Shown here piece after piece: positions 7,254 to 14,477 of a stretch of 17,387 bases of DNA. Under the pieces are notes generated by a model that saw only the letters and a program-made list of their open reading frames with translations, was not told the origin of the DNA and did no database searches. Source of the stretch: Methylobacter sp. (GTDB lineage: Bacteria > Pseudomonadota > Gammaproteobacteria > Methylococcales > Methylomonadaceae); NCBI GenBank assembly GCA_023229605.1, contig JALNYY010000093.1, forward strand, positions 1 to 17,387, read 5' to 3'. The position numbers were made by a program, and so were the translations under genes. Every line of letters starts with the position of its first letter. Position 1 is the first letter of the stretch.

Positions 7254-7276
7254 AAGATGTATTTAGCATACATCTT
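7254..7276. promoter_or_regulatory. NsrR operator
   Basis: The 23-bp site reads AAGATGTATTT, A, GCATACATCTT. It matches the consensus AAGATGYATTT-N-AAATRCATCTT at all left positions and 9 of 11 right positions. It is the core of a perfect inverted repeat with 14-bp arms (7249-7262 and 7268-7281, 5-base spacer). It overlaps the -10 of the hemoglobin promoter and lies upstream of nsrR, so NsrR should repress the hemoglobin operon and possibly itself until NO destroys its Fe-S cluster. Confidence 0.85.
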
Positions 7277-7300
7277 ATTGCCCGATTATTAAATCGTCAA
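7272..7300 (-). promoter_or_regulatory. Promoter of the hemoglobin-reductase operon
   Basis: On the minus strand, TTGACG (7295-7300) and TAAGAT (7272-7277) are separated by exactly 17 bases, a good sigma-70 match. The -10 lies partly inside the NsrR operator, as expected for NO-relieved repression. The predicted start near 7264 gives a leader of about 95 bases. Confidence 0.7.
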
Positions 7301-7363
7301 GCCCTATATTTTAATTTTTTAAGCCTTAACCAAAAGACAAGCCGATTTGAAGGAGTATCAACT

Positions 7364-7819
7364 ATGCAGCTTACGCAATTCACCGATCTTTCACTGCGCC
7401 TGCTGATTTATCTTGCCCGCTTGCCGGAACCGGGCATGGCGACGATTTCAGAAATCGCCGATTATTACCAAATTTCCCGCAACCATCTGGTGAAGGTAAC
7501 GAACAGTCTGGCCAACCAAGGATTCATTATGACGACCCGGGGCAAGGGGGGCGGCATCCAGCTGGCCAGGCCCGCATTCACGATAGGCGTGGGCGAAGTG
7601 GTGCGCTTGACCGAACTTAACATGAACCTGGTCGAGTGCTTCGATGCGCCGACCAACCAGTGCCGACTCACCCGCGATTGCTTCCTCAAGGCCGCTTTAT
7701 ATGAGGCGCAGCGGGCATTCATGGCGGTGCTGGACAAATACACGCTGGCGGATGCGGCCCGTTTCGGCTTCAAGATCGACCTGTCAACGTTGTCCGGGGA
7801 TAAACCGTCATCCACCTGA
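7364..7819 (+). CDS. nsrR: Nitric oxide-sensing repressor NsrR (Rrf2 family)
   Basis: A 151-residue Rrf2-family regulator. It starts MQLTQFTDLSLRLLIYLA, very close to the classic NsrR N-terminus. The winged helix contains SRNHLVKVTNSLANQGF and the wing RGKGGGIQLARP. The three Fe-S ligands typical of NsrR are Cys92, Cys100 and Cys106 (ECFDAPTNQC, then RDC). The C-terminal LDKYTLADA is also characteristic. NsrR binds DNA as a [Fe-S] dimer and is released by NO. AAGGAG lies eight bases before the ATG. It is divergent from the hemoglobin-reductase operon, with the operator between them, so autoregulation is likely. The gap to the convergent efflux gene is 57 bases. Confidence 0.95.
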   Translation: MQLTQFTDLSLRLLIYLARLPEPGMATISEIADYYQISRNHLVKVTNSLANQGFIMTTRGKGGGIQLARPAFTIGVGEVVRLTELNMNLVECFDAPTNQCRLTRDCFLKAALYEAQRAFMAVLDKYTLADAARFGFKIDLSTLSGDKPSST

Positions 7820-7876
7820 TGCGAAATGGGTTTATACGGCTCGAAGCGGCGGTCCGAATGATGGATAAAAGCAACA

Positions 7877-9106
7877 TCATCGGTAGGCGCTGGCGGCATT
7901 TTTAGCAGGTACCGGTTCGGGAGAGTTGCAGTTTGACTCTAAAGGATCATTTTTTTGAATCAAATTATCCCTGATAATTTCTTGGGCCTTGGATTCCGCG
8001 TCGGCTAGTTCATCAACAAAAATATCAGTCTCATATTCCTGGGTCGAAACAGCCGCAAGTGAAGCCCCCAGAGGTTGTTCCGATTCCTTGACGTAGATTG
8101 AGGTCGTGGTGGAGAGTCCAGGACGAATCGGGTTTTTCAATATCTCGTCTTTCCGCAATGCAATACGCACCGGAACGCGCTCCACGATATGGATAAAATT
8201 TCCGGCTGCGTTGTCAGGAGGCAGTAAAGCAAAGACACTGCCTGTACCGGGCACTAACCCTTCCACTGTTCCATGATAGATGTAGCTCTTTCCGTAGAGA
8301 TCGACGGTAATCTCCGCAGGTTGGCCGGGCCGTACCTGCGCCATCTCGGTCTCCCGCAAGTTCGCCTCCACCCAAAGATGTTCCAGAGGAACAAGTGTCA
8401 TTAGAGAGTCGCCGGGCTGAACCCTGTTTCCGACCTGGACCTTGCGCATCGACACATAGCCTGAAACGGGAGCATGGATTCGCTGCCGCAAGTATTCAAG
8501 ATAGGCGGCGATGAATTTATGCTTGGCCGCTTCCACGTCGGGGTGCAGGACTCTGTCCGTGCCTCCCACTTTCGCTTCTACGGAATTGAGTTCCGCCTCG
8601 GCCTCACGCATCTCGGCTTCGAGAACCATCATCTGATCCTCGGCATTTTGCATGGCCTGCCCGGATACGGAACCGTTTGGCAGCGCCTGCCGCAATCGGA
8701 GAACATCATGGCGCACCCGGGCTAACCGGGCCGAATGAGCTATCAATTTTTGACACATTTGCCGGCGTGAGGCAAAAACAGCTCCGATCTCGCGCACTAC
8801 CTGCCCAAGCTCGCCCCGGCGCTGGCCTAAAGCGGTCTGTGCGCGATGCTCATCGAGACGAACCAGCAGATCGCCCTTGTTCACATATTGGCTTTCCTCG
8901 ACCAGGACCTGCGTAACGATACCCGTTGCATCAGCCTCCACCGGAATAAGATTGCCGGTGACGAACGCATTACGGCTTACAATCCGGAATCGGCAGTAGT
9001 GTCGCCAATAACCGGCATAAATCAAAGTGCCTACAACCAGCATCAGCGCAACTGACAATAGATAGCGGTTGCGGCGGGCGTGGATAATTTTGGGTGGAGT
9101 TTTCAT
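7877..9106 (-). CDS. EmrA-like HlyD family periplasmic adaptor of a tripartite efflux pump
   Basis: A 409-residue membrane fusion protein. One N-terminal membrane anchor (about residues 14-34) is followed by a lipoyl half-motif (NLIPVEADATGIVTQVLVEE, then GDLLVRLD), a coiled-coil hairpin (about residues 95-200), the second lipoyl half (IHAPVSGYVSMRKVQVGN) and a beta-barrel (LWVEANLRETEM). In such pumps it links the inner-membrane MFS transporter to the outer-membrane channel. The tail after about residue 345 is a long, acidic, low-complexity extension rich in Glu, Asp, Ala and Ser that EmrA homologues usually lack. It is the last gene of the efflux operon, 173 bases after the outer-membrane gene. 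The ATG at 9106 has no clear ribosome-binding site. Confidence 0.9.
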   Translation of the reverse strand: MKTPPKIIHARRNRYLLSVALMLVVGTLIYAGYWRHYCRFRIVSRNAFVTGNLIPVEADATGIVTQVLVEESQYVNKGDLLVRLDEHRAQTALGQRRGELGQVVREIGAVFASRRQMCQKLIAHSARLARVRHDVLRLRQALPNGSVSGQAMQNAEDQMMVLEAEMREAEAELNSVEAKVGGTDRVLHPDVEAAKHKFIAAYLEYLRQRIHAPVSGYVSMRKVQVGNRVQPGDSLMTLVPLEHLWVEANLRETEMAQVRPGQPAEITVDLYGKSYIYHGTVEGLVPGTGSVFALLPPDNAAGNFIHIVERVPVRIALRKDEILKNPIRPGLSTTTSIYVKESEQPLGASLAAVSTQEYETDIFVDELADAESKAQEIIRDNLIQKNDPLESNCNSPEPVPAKNAASAYR

Positions 9107-9279
9107 AAGTATTAATGCCAGAGTTTATTTTCAAGAACAAATGCATCCGTTTCCAGCTGCCGGCAACTCCTTGGGCAGCTGTTTCCGCTGGCGCCCAGGC
9201 TGGAGATTTGAGAACCGGCGGAACATGTGCATAACGACGAGGCCGGAACGATAAAAATATAAATTCGCCAAGGTTTCCG

Positions 9280-10830
9280 TTAAATTTCCCATGGCAACCA
9301 ACGGAACTGTTTGGGCTCGGGTTTCTGTTCGGTAGTCTTAAGATCGTTCACGTACCCGCCGCCCAGCGCTTCCACCAAATCGACAATGGCGACCCGCTGA
9401 TCTGCTTCCAGAGTTTTCAAGGCGTATTCCTGGTCCAGCAGGGCATGCTGGTGTGCCAGCAACGCCCGGCGATCATTCAGGCCGCTACGAAAACGCTGTG
9501 CAACAAGCTCCAGGTTTTCGTGTTGCGCAGATAGTAAGCGGCCATGCGCTTCTAGAATGGCCTGTGTCTCGCGCCAACGGCTCAGGCTATCGGCCACCTC
9601 CTGTACGGCATGCAGCAATGTTTCATTGTAAAGCTCCACTGCGCCGTCGTACTCCGCCCGTTGCGCCGATAACTCCCCGCGCAGGCGTCCGCCTTCGAAC
9701 CAAGGGAGGCGCAGGCCCGGTGCGATTCCGTAGGAAAAGCTGGAACCTGAGAACAGCAGATTGGTCAGCGAGCTTGCCCCTTTCGTTAACCTGAGGGCAT
9801 TCACGCCGGCAAACGCGGTCAGATCGATTGTAGGCAAAAAGCCGGCCTTACTGACTTTGACCCGTTGCGATGCCGCCTCGGCCCGATACAGCGCCGAGGC
9901 AAGATCCGGCCGGTGACGAAGCAACTCCAGCGGCAGCTTTGCAGGAAGCGGCATCTTTTCCGGGTTAATCACCGTGCCGGCGAACAGGTTTTGCGTCGAA
10001 TCGGGGCCTTTACCGATCAGCCGGGCCAGCAAATTCCGCTGAACATCTAACTGATCCCGTATACCGGCTTCGCGCTTATTTACCTGCTCCAAGTCAATTG
10101 TCGCCTGCTTTACCGGATCGGCGGAATCCAGGCCCAATCTCAGCCGGGTTTCGTCCATATTGAGCAAGCCGCGCCGTAACTCAACCATGTCCTGCACTAG
10201 GCCGAGTTGCTGCCGTAGCGCCGCTCCATGCATATAGGACCGTGCAATTGCGCTAGTCAACTGGAGTAGGACTTCGGCCTGTTCCGCTTCCTCCGCGTTC
10301 GCTTCGCCCATTGCCGCTTCCAGAGCGGCGCGATTTTTTCCCCAGAAATCGAATTCGTAGCGAAAGTTGAAGGGATTAATCCTGCCGAAAACGATATTCG
10401 CTCCCGCCGCCTCTGTGCGGTTAAGCGCGGCAAATACACCATGCTCTGAGATACGGGTATTCTCGAACTCCGCCTCGGCATCCAGGAACGGTAACAGTCT
10501 CGCACCTTCCACGCGGATTATGGCTTGCGCCTGACGCAACCGGGCGGCGGCCGTTTTGAGGCCTGGGTTGTCTTTTAGGGCAATAACCATCAGGCCGTTC
10601 AGTTCCGAGCTGCCGAACTCCTGCCACCAGCGTTGATGCGGCCAGTTTCCGGCGGGAGCGGGCGGCCCATCGCGGCCAGAATGGGATAGCGCGTGTTCCA
10701 AGGATGGGGTTGACAAGAACCCGGCAGGCTTATCTCCAGGCGGTATCCAGGCACAACCGGATAACAGGAGCATAAAACCGGCGCAGCATCCAACAATAAG
10801 CGGTTGATTTAGTCTGAATTGATGAGGCAT
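9280..10830 (-). CDS. Outer-membrane efflux lipoprotein (NodT/OprM family)
   Basis: A 516-residue TolC-like channel. The signal peptide ends in the lipobox LSGC (Cys26), so it is lipid-anchored. Two outer-membrane-efflux repeats follow: the first has WWQEFGSSELNGLMVIALKD and NPGLKTAAARLRQA, the second RPDLASALYRAEAA and the PWFEGGRLRGEL loop typical of NodT proteins. The frame extends to 10881, but the ATG at 10830 has GGAG five bases upstream and gives a proper signal peptide. It lies 59 bases after the hemerythrin gene on the same strand. It provides the exit duct for the MFS pump and the adaptor. Confidence 0.92.
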   Translation of the reverse strand: MPHQFRLNQPLIVGCCAGFMLLLSGCAWIPPGDKPAGFLSTPSLEHALSHSGRDGPPAPAGNWPHQRWWQEFGSSELNGLMVIALKDNPGLKTAAARLRQAQAIIRVEGARLLPFLDAEAEFENTRISEHGVFAALNRTEAAGANIVFGRINPFNFRYEFDFWGKNRAALEAAMGEANAEEAEQAEVLLQLTSAIARSYMHGAALRQQLGLVQDMVELRRGLLNMDETRLRLGLDSADPVKQATIDLEQVNKREAGIRDQLDVQRNLLARLIGKGPDSTQNLFAGTVINPEKMPLPAKLPLELLRHRPDLASALYRAEAASQRVKVSKAGFLPTIDLTAFAGVNALRLTKGASSLTNLLFSGSSFSYGIAPGLRLPWFEGGRLRGELSAQRAEYDGAVELYNETLLHAVQEVADSLSRWRETQAILEAHGRLLSAQHENLELVAQRFRSGLNDRRALLAHQHALLDQEYALKTLEADQRVAIVDLVEALGGGYVNDLKTTEQKPEPKQFRWLPWEI

Positions 10831-10889
10831 GGTTTCTCCATCTTGATCATGGCGCTTGGTATGAGGGCAGTCCACTTTCAACGCGTGTT

Positions 10890-11300
10890 TTAGAGATGTT
10901 CGGCCAATGGATAGAGTTTTTTGTTTTCACGTTGTATGCGCTGATGCAGGCTCTTGAAGATGTTGTTGGCATCTTCTTTAAATCCATCGGGATCGGCGGA
11001 CACTTTGGATTCGAGGTTCCACCTGCGGGCAAATTCCATGTAGGCGGCTGCAATGTCGCCCATTTCAGCTTGGAAAATTATTCCAAGCTGCGCGACATCA
11101 GGATTATCGGAGGCTAACAGTCTCGGATAGAGTGTGCGGTCTTCTGCCGCCAGATGCAGTTTGATCGTTGAACTTATGGCAACAATTTTCTTGGCAATCG
11201 TGCCGGCATTCTGCGAAATTCCTGTCTGAATCAATTTCCTGAGTTCTGTTACCTCAGTAAGGATTGCAACATGGTCCTGTCTGAATCTATCGATGTTCAT
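10890..11300 (-). CDS. Hemerythrin (HHE) domain protein
   Basis: A 136-residue four-helix protein with a plausible di-iron ligand set: His10 in RQDHVAIL, His49 and Glu53 in KLHLAAEDRTLYP, and His119 and Glu125 in LHQRIQRENKKLYP. The paired LYP turns are typical of HHE proteins. Such proteins bind O2 or NO, or take part in iron and NO-stress handling. The role here is unknown. A GTG at 11306 is possible, but the ATG at 11300 has AAGGAA seven bases upstream and is preferred. It lies inside a tripartite efflux operon between the MFS pump (157 bases upstream) and the outer-membrane gene, an unexpected place for an oxygen- or NO-binding protein. Confidence 0.85.
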   Translation of the reverse strand: MNIDRFRQDHVAILTEVTELRKLIQTGISQNAGTIAKKIVAISSTIKLHLAAEDRTLYPRLLASDNPDVAQLGIIFQAEMGDIAAAYMEFARRWNLESKVSADPDGFKEDANNIFKSLHQRIQRENKKLYPLAEHL

Positions 11301-11457
11301 AAACACGTTCCTTGGTAAAGTTGATGGCGGCTTTGTCCGGGGTTCAATCGGTGCGAAACCGCAAAATAAAATTTACGTCGCTCCAATGGCTCGGCGTATG
11401 TAGCGCCTGAATATAACGGCATCACTCATTCAATAATCCGATTGACATGTCGCATAG

Positions 11458-13053
11458 TTATATTTCATCCATTATTTCTTCGGCCCGAATGTCCGTTAGT
11501 TCTTCCTTCACAGTTGGATGAAGAGGCGGGTAAGTGGGGTAGGCCAGCCACACCAGTCCCGCCAAGCCGATGAACAGGTAGCTTGCCAATATAAACGCGT
11601 CGTTTAATGCCAGGAGGGTAGCCTGTTGCTTGATTGCGATCAGGAGCTTGCCATTGACCATGCTTCTGTCAAGCCCGGAGGCCTCCAATCTCGAAGAAAA
11701 CCCCTGCAGCAAATCAACGGAAGCGAACCGCCGTCCACCGAAATGGTCCGCAAGCTGAAGCCGATGAAAGGGGGTGCGCCGAAACAGCACGACGCCCTGC
11801 AAAGTGATGCCGATTGCGCCGGCGACAATCCGCAGGAATCCGGCCTCTTCGGCGGCACGTATCTCCGTATTGCCATGCAGTCCGTGAAGAGTCAGCTTGG
11901 TCAACGGCATGAAAAACGAACCCAGAAAAAAACCGAGCAGCAACATGGGCCAAAAAAATTGATCAAATGAACCGGGATCGTCGAACAGGGCTATCCAATA
12001 AAAGGTGAAGGAAAAACCAAGGAGGTTGATGCTGGCCAAAAGGCGGGCATCCAGTCCTTTGGGCAGATTGTGCATCAATACCGTTACCGGCGCCGCAAGC
12101 AGGATCATGGGCAGGTAAACCATGCCGGCCAGGAATGAGGAATAGCCCAGCAATACTTGCAGCTGAACGATGAGCACGGAGAGCAGTCCCTGGATTGAAA
12201 GGAATCCCATAAAAAGGCAAATCACACCTATCGTAAAATTGCGGTGGGCGAAAAGGCGCAGGCTGAATACCGGATGGGGTTCATCGAGCTCCCAGATAAT
12301 AAGACAAGGCAATGCTATGATCAGGGTGAGCAGCATGCTGCACAGGAACGGCGAGTCCAGCCAGTCAAAATCATTGCCTTGGTTCAGAATGGTCTGCATG
12401 CTGCCGAAAATCAACGCCAGGAGCATAAAGCCGATAACATCGAAACTCATGTGGTTGCGCTCGAATCCCCGCCCGGCAAGCAATGAGCCGGTAATCCCGG
12501 CGATAGCCAGGGCAAGGGGAATATTCAGGTAAAACAGGCAACGCCATCCCATTTCGTCGGCGATCACGCCGCCTATCGGAAAGCTGATCGTAAAAGGCAT
12601 CAGCGTGACCAGTCCCCATATTCCCAAGCCCAACAATTTCAGCCGGTCGGGGTATTCTTTCAACAGCAGAGACTGGCCGAGATAGAGCGTAATGCCGCCT
12701 GAAAGCCCGAGCAGAATGCGCGCCGGCACAAACAACCATAAGCTTTGACTGACGGCGCATAGATAAGAAGCAAAGGCATATACGACAAACGCCGCGCTAA
12801 ACAGGCGATAATCACCGACCAAGCCTGACAGCCAGCGTGCGGCAGGAAAGGCCAGTGCCAGGGCAATGATGAAATAGGTCTGGCCCCAGGTGGCGAAGCT
12901 TGGCAACACCCCTCCAAGATCACCGGAAACATGAGGTAGCAGTGCAATATAGGCTCCGACATTGAACAGCACAATCATGTGTCCCAGGCTGAGCACGACA
13001 TTAAACAGGATGAAGCGCCAGCCGTGCAGGCGTTCAGCATAGATGGTTGTCAT
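11458..13053 (-). CDS. DHA2 family MFS efflux transporter (EmrB-like)
   Basis: A 531-residue, highly hydrophobic protein with roughly 14 membrane segments. The stretch SFPIGGVIADEMGWRCLFYL followed by NIPLAL corresponds to the DHA2/EmrB motif around helices 5-6, and PARILLGLSGGITLYLG lies earlier. It should export drugs or hydrophobic compounds with proton exchange, working with the downstream adaptor and outer-membrane channel. It is the first gene of the operon. The ATG at 13053 lacks a clear ribosome-binding site. The long leader (about 190 bases) and the divergent LysR gene point to regulated expression. The substrate cannot be inferred. The C-terminal tail is cytoplasmic and acidic (EELTDIRAEEIMDEI). 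Confidence 0.9.
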   Translation of the reverse strand: MTTIYAERLHGWRFILFNVVLSLGHMIVLFNVGAYIALLPHVSGDLGGVLPSFATWGQTYFIIALALAFPAARWLSGLVGDYRLFSAAFVVYAFASYLCAVSQSLWLFVPARILLGLSGGITLYLGQSLLLKEYPDRLKLLGLGIWGLVTLMPFTISFPIGGVIADEMGWRCLFYLNIPLALAIAGITGSLLAGRGFERNHMSFDVIGFMLLALIFGSMQTILNQGNDFDWLDSPFLCSMLLTLIIALPCLIIWELDEPHPVFSLRLFAHRNFTIGVICLFMGFLSIQGLLSVLIVQLQVLLGYSSFLAGMVYLPMILLAAPVTVLMHNLPKGLDARLLASINLLGFSFTFYWIALFDDPGSFDQFFWPMLLLGFFLGSFFMPLTKLTLHGLHGNTEIRAAEEAGFLRIVAGAIGITLQGVVLFRRTPFHRLQLADHFGGRRFASVDLLQGFSSRLEASGLDRSMVNGKLLIAIKQQATLLALNDAFILASYLFIGLAGLVWLAYPTYPPLHPTVKEELTDIRAEEIMDEI

Positions 13054-13095
13054 GAGGCTAGGCTGTCACGGCCGGTTGAGCACACTGGATAGACA

Positions 13096-13110
13096 GCTAT
13101 CGGCGATAGC
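13096..13110. repeat. 15-bp palindrome in the efflux operon leader
   Basis: GCTATCGGCGATAGC is a perfect palindrome around one central base, 43 bases upstream of the MFS start codon in the predicted leader. It may be a protein-binding site or an RNA hairpin; no regulator can be named. Confidence 0.35.
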
Positions 13111-13243
13111 ACGGGGCTGCTTAATTTTCCATAGCGAGCTTTATTTCTTCCGGCGATCTCAAGAATAGCGCCATTAAAAAAATAAGACGGGCCGTTTGCC
13201 GACAACCATTTTTTGAGATGTTCTGTTGTATTAGTTTTCATGC

Positions 13244-13275
13244 GTCTAATATAGAAACTTATGTCTATATTAGAC
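13244..13275. promoter_or_regulatory. Inverted repeat in the efflux/lysR divergent region, with efflux promoter
   Basis: GTCTAATATAG (13244-13254) and CTATATTAGAC (13265-13275) form a perfect 11-bp inverted repeat with a 10-base spacer, a good candidate LysR-type operator. A minus-strand promoter for the efflux operon fits inside it: TTGTCT (13272-13277), 18 bases, TATATT (13248-13253). The LysR protein would therefore contact the promoter itself. Confidence 0.65.
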
Positions 13276-13278
13276 AAA

Positions 13279-13319
13279 CGATATTTATTGGACATTAATA
13301 TCGAAATATCCGATATTAA
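13279..13319. promoter_or_regulatory. Cluster of three CGATATT elements before lysR
   Basis: CGATATT (13279-13285), AATATCG (13297-13303) and CGATATT (13311-13317) alternate in orientation. The last two lie inside a perfect 9-bp inverted repeat (TTAATATCG 13295-13303, CGATATTAA 13311-13319). The first pair has an 11-base spacer, like the T-N11-A LysR box. It ends four bases before the lysR ATG, so binding here could block lysR expression. Confidence 0.5.
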
Positions 13320-13323
13320 GACT

Positions 13324-14178
13324 ATGGATATAGATCAGATTAAAACTTTTTTGAGCGTAGTCGCCAATGGCAGCTTTCTTGAAGCGGCCAACAGGCTGTA
13401 TGTCACCCAATCGACAGTGAGTTCACGCATACAGAGACTGGAATCCTATCTTGGCGTTACTTTGTTTGTGCGTAACCGATCCGGCGCCGTGTTAACGCTC
13501 CCGGGACATCGCTTTTTGCGGCATGCTAAATCCTTGTTATTAACACTGGAACAGGCGCGGCATGATATTGGCTTGCCCAGCCGTTATCGCGCCAGCATCA
13601 CGGTGGGCGCACGGATTGCCTTATGGGAAGAATTGCTGCCCCGATGGGTCGGCTCAATGCGAGAGCAGGCTCCGGATATTTCCATTCGCAGTGAAATTGG
13701 TTTTGAAGAAGATTTAATGCGGGGGCTGATCGAAGGCAGGATGGATGTGGGCATGATGTACACGCCGCAACATAACCCCGGTCTTCAGATTGAGCATTTA
13801 TTTGATGAAACGCTGGTGCTGCTGACCACCAATCCCGATAAGCCCTGGCCTAATGATGATTATATTTATGTGGATTGGGGGGCCGCATTTTATGCACAGC
13901 ACAGTATCAGCTATCCTGACCTGGAACGCCCTCCTCAGGTGGTCAATATCGGCTGGTTGGGAGTGCAGTTAATCCTCAATAATGGCGGTTCATGTTTTCT
14001 GCCTATACGCATTGCCGAGCCTTTAATCCAGGCCGAAAAATTGTTTTATGTGCCCGGTAGTCCGCAATTTAAACTACCCGCTTATATGGTTTTTCCACGC
14101 GATAGTGATTCTGTCGTGTTGCAGCAGGTGCTGGATAGCCTGCGCTCATTGGCCGGTCGGCAAAAGGTTATGGATTGA
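13324..14178 (+). CDS. LysR family transcriptional regulator
   Basis: A 284-residue regulator starting MDIDQIKTFLSVVANGSFLE, the usual LysR N-terminus. The helix-turn-helix covers AANRLYVTQSTVSSRIQRLE, followed by LGVTLFVRNRSGAVLTLPG. The rest is the substrate-binding effector domain (VGARIALWEELLPRWV, then the GRMDVGMMYTP strand). The frame is open to 13261, but the extra 21 codons run through the operator-like repeats and are not LysR-like, so I chose 13324. The ribosome-binding site is weak (AAG). It is divergent from the efflux operon, with inverted repeats between, so it most likely controls that operon and itself. It also lies upstream of the ABC transporter on the same strand, 299 bases away. 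The inducer is unknown. Confidence 0.92.
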   Translation: MDIDQIKTFLSVVANGSFLEAANRLYVTQSTVSSRIQRLESYLGVTLFVRNRSGAVLTLPGHRFLRHAKSLLLTLEQARHDIGLPSRYRASITVGARIALWEELLPRWVGSMREQAPDISIRSEIGFEEDLMRGLIEGRMDVGMMYTPQHNPGLQIEHLFDETLVLLTTNPDKPWPNDDYIYVDWGAAFYAQHSISYPDLERPPQVVNIGWLGVQLILNNGGSCFLPIRIAEPLIQAEKLFYVPGSPQFKLPAYMVFPRDSDSVVLQQVLDSLRSLAGRQKVMD

Positions 14179-14241
14179 ATCCGGCCTGTGTTTATTTACC
14201 TTTCAGGGGAATGATCGGACAATCGTCATGGGGCTTGGTCA

Positions 14242-14261
14242 GTCCGGCCGACGCGCCGGAC
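14242..14261. repeat. GC-rich 7-bp hairpin after lysR
   Basis: GTCCGGC (14242-14248) pairs with GCCGGAC (14255-14261). No T-run follows, so it is not a classical terminator. The surrounding 14179-14477 gap contains no convincing gene; its second half is AT-rich and carries the ABC transporter promoter. Confidence 0.4.
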
Positions 14262-14360
14262 GGTTGCTGGCGGGTTCTAATGGCGAATTTGCCGATATGT
14301 CCGGACGGGTTTTGTATATGGTCAGCATTACTCAATCTATATATTAATTAAATTACAAAG

Positions 14361-14390
14361 TTGTGAAAACCTGAAAAATTCCACTAGAAT
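14361..14390 (+). promoter_or_regulatory. Candidate promoter of the ABC transporter gene
   Basis: TTGTGA (14361-14366) and TAGAAT (14385-14390) are 18 bases apart, giving 4 of 6 and 5 of 6 consensus matches. A start near 14397 would leave a leader of about 80 bases before the TTG start codon. Confidence 0.45.
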
Positions 14391-14477
14391 TGCAGCTTGG
14401 TAAAAGACGGGCGATACTAGAACAATAAAAAAGCCACGTCTTGATGTGTTATTTTACCCAGATACGGAGATTTTCCT

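Noticed and set aside
7820..7876. Bidirectional terminator between nsrR and the adaptor gene
   Set aside because: Only a weak six-base repeat (ATGATG and CATCAT) with an 11-base loop and no T-run is visible.
13050..13295. 81-codon minus-strand frame upstream of the MFS gene
   Set aside because: It runs through the operator-like palindromes, has no ribosome-binding site and no recognisable protein features. This is the leader of the efflux operon.
14179..14347. Open frame after lysR with a Gly/Arg-rich tail (MGLGQSGRRAGRLLAGS)
   Set aside because: It is continuous only as a shadow frame of lysR, with no own start signal. The stretch reads over a GC hairpin and matches no family.
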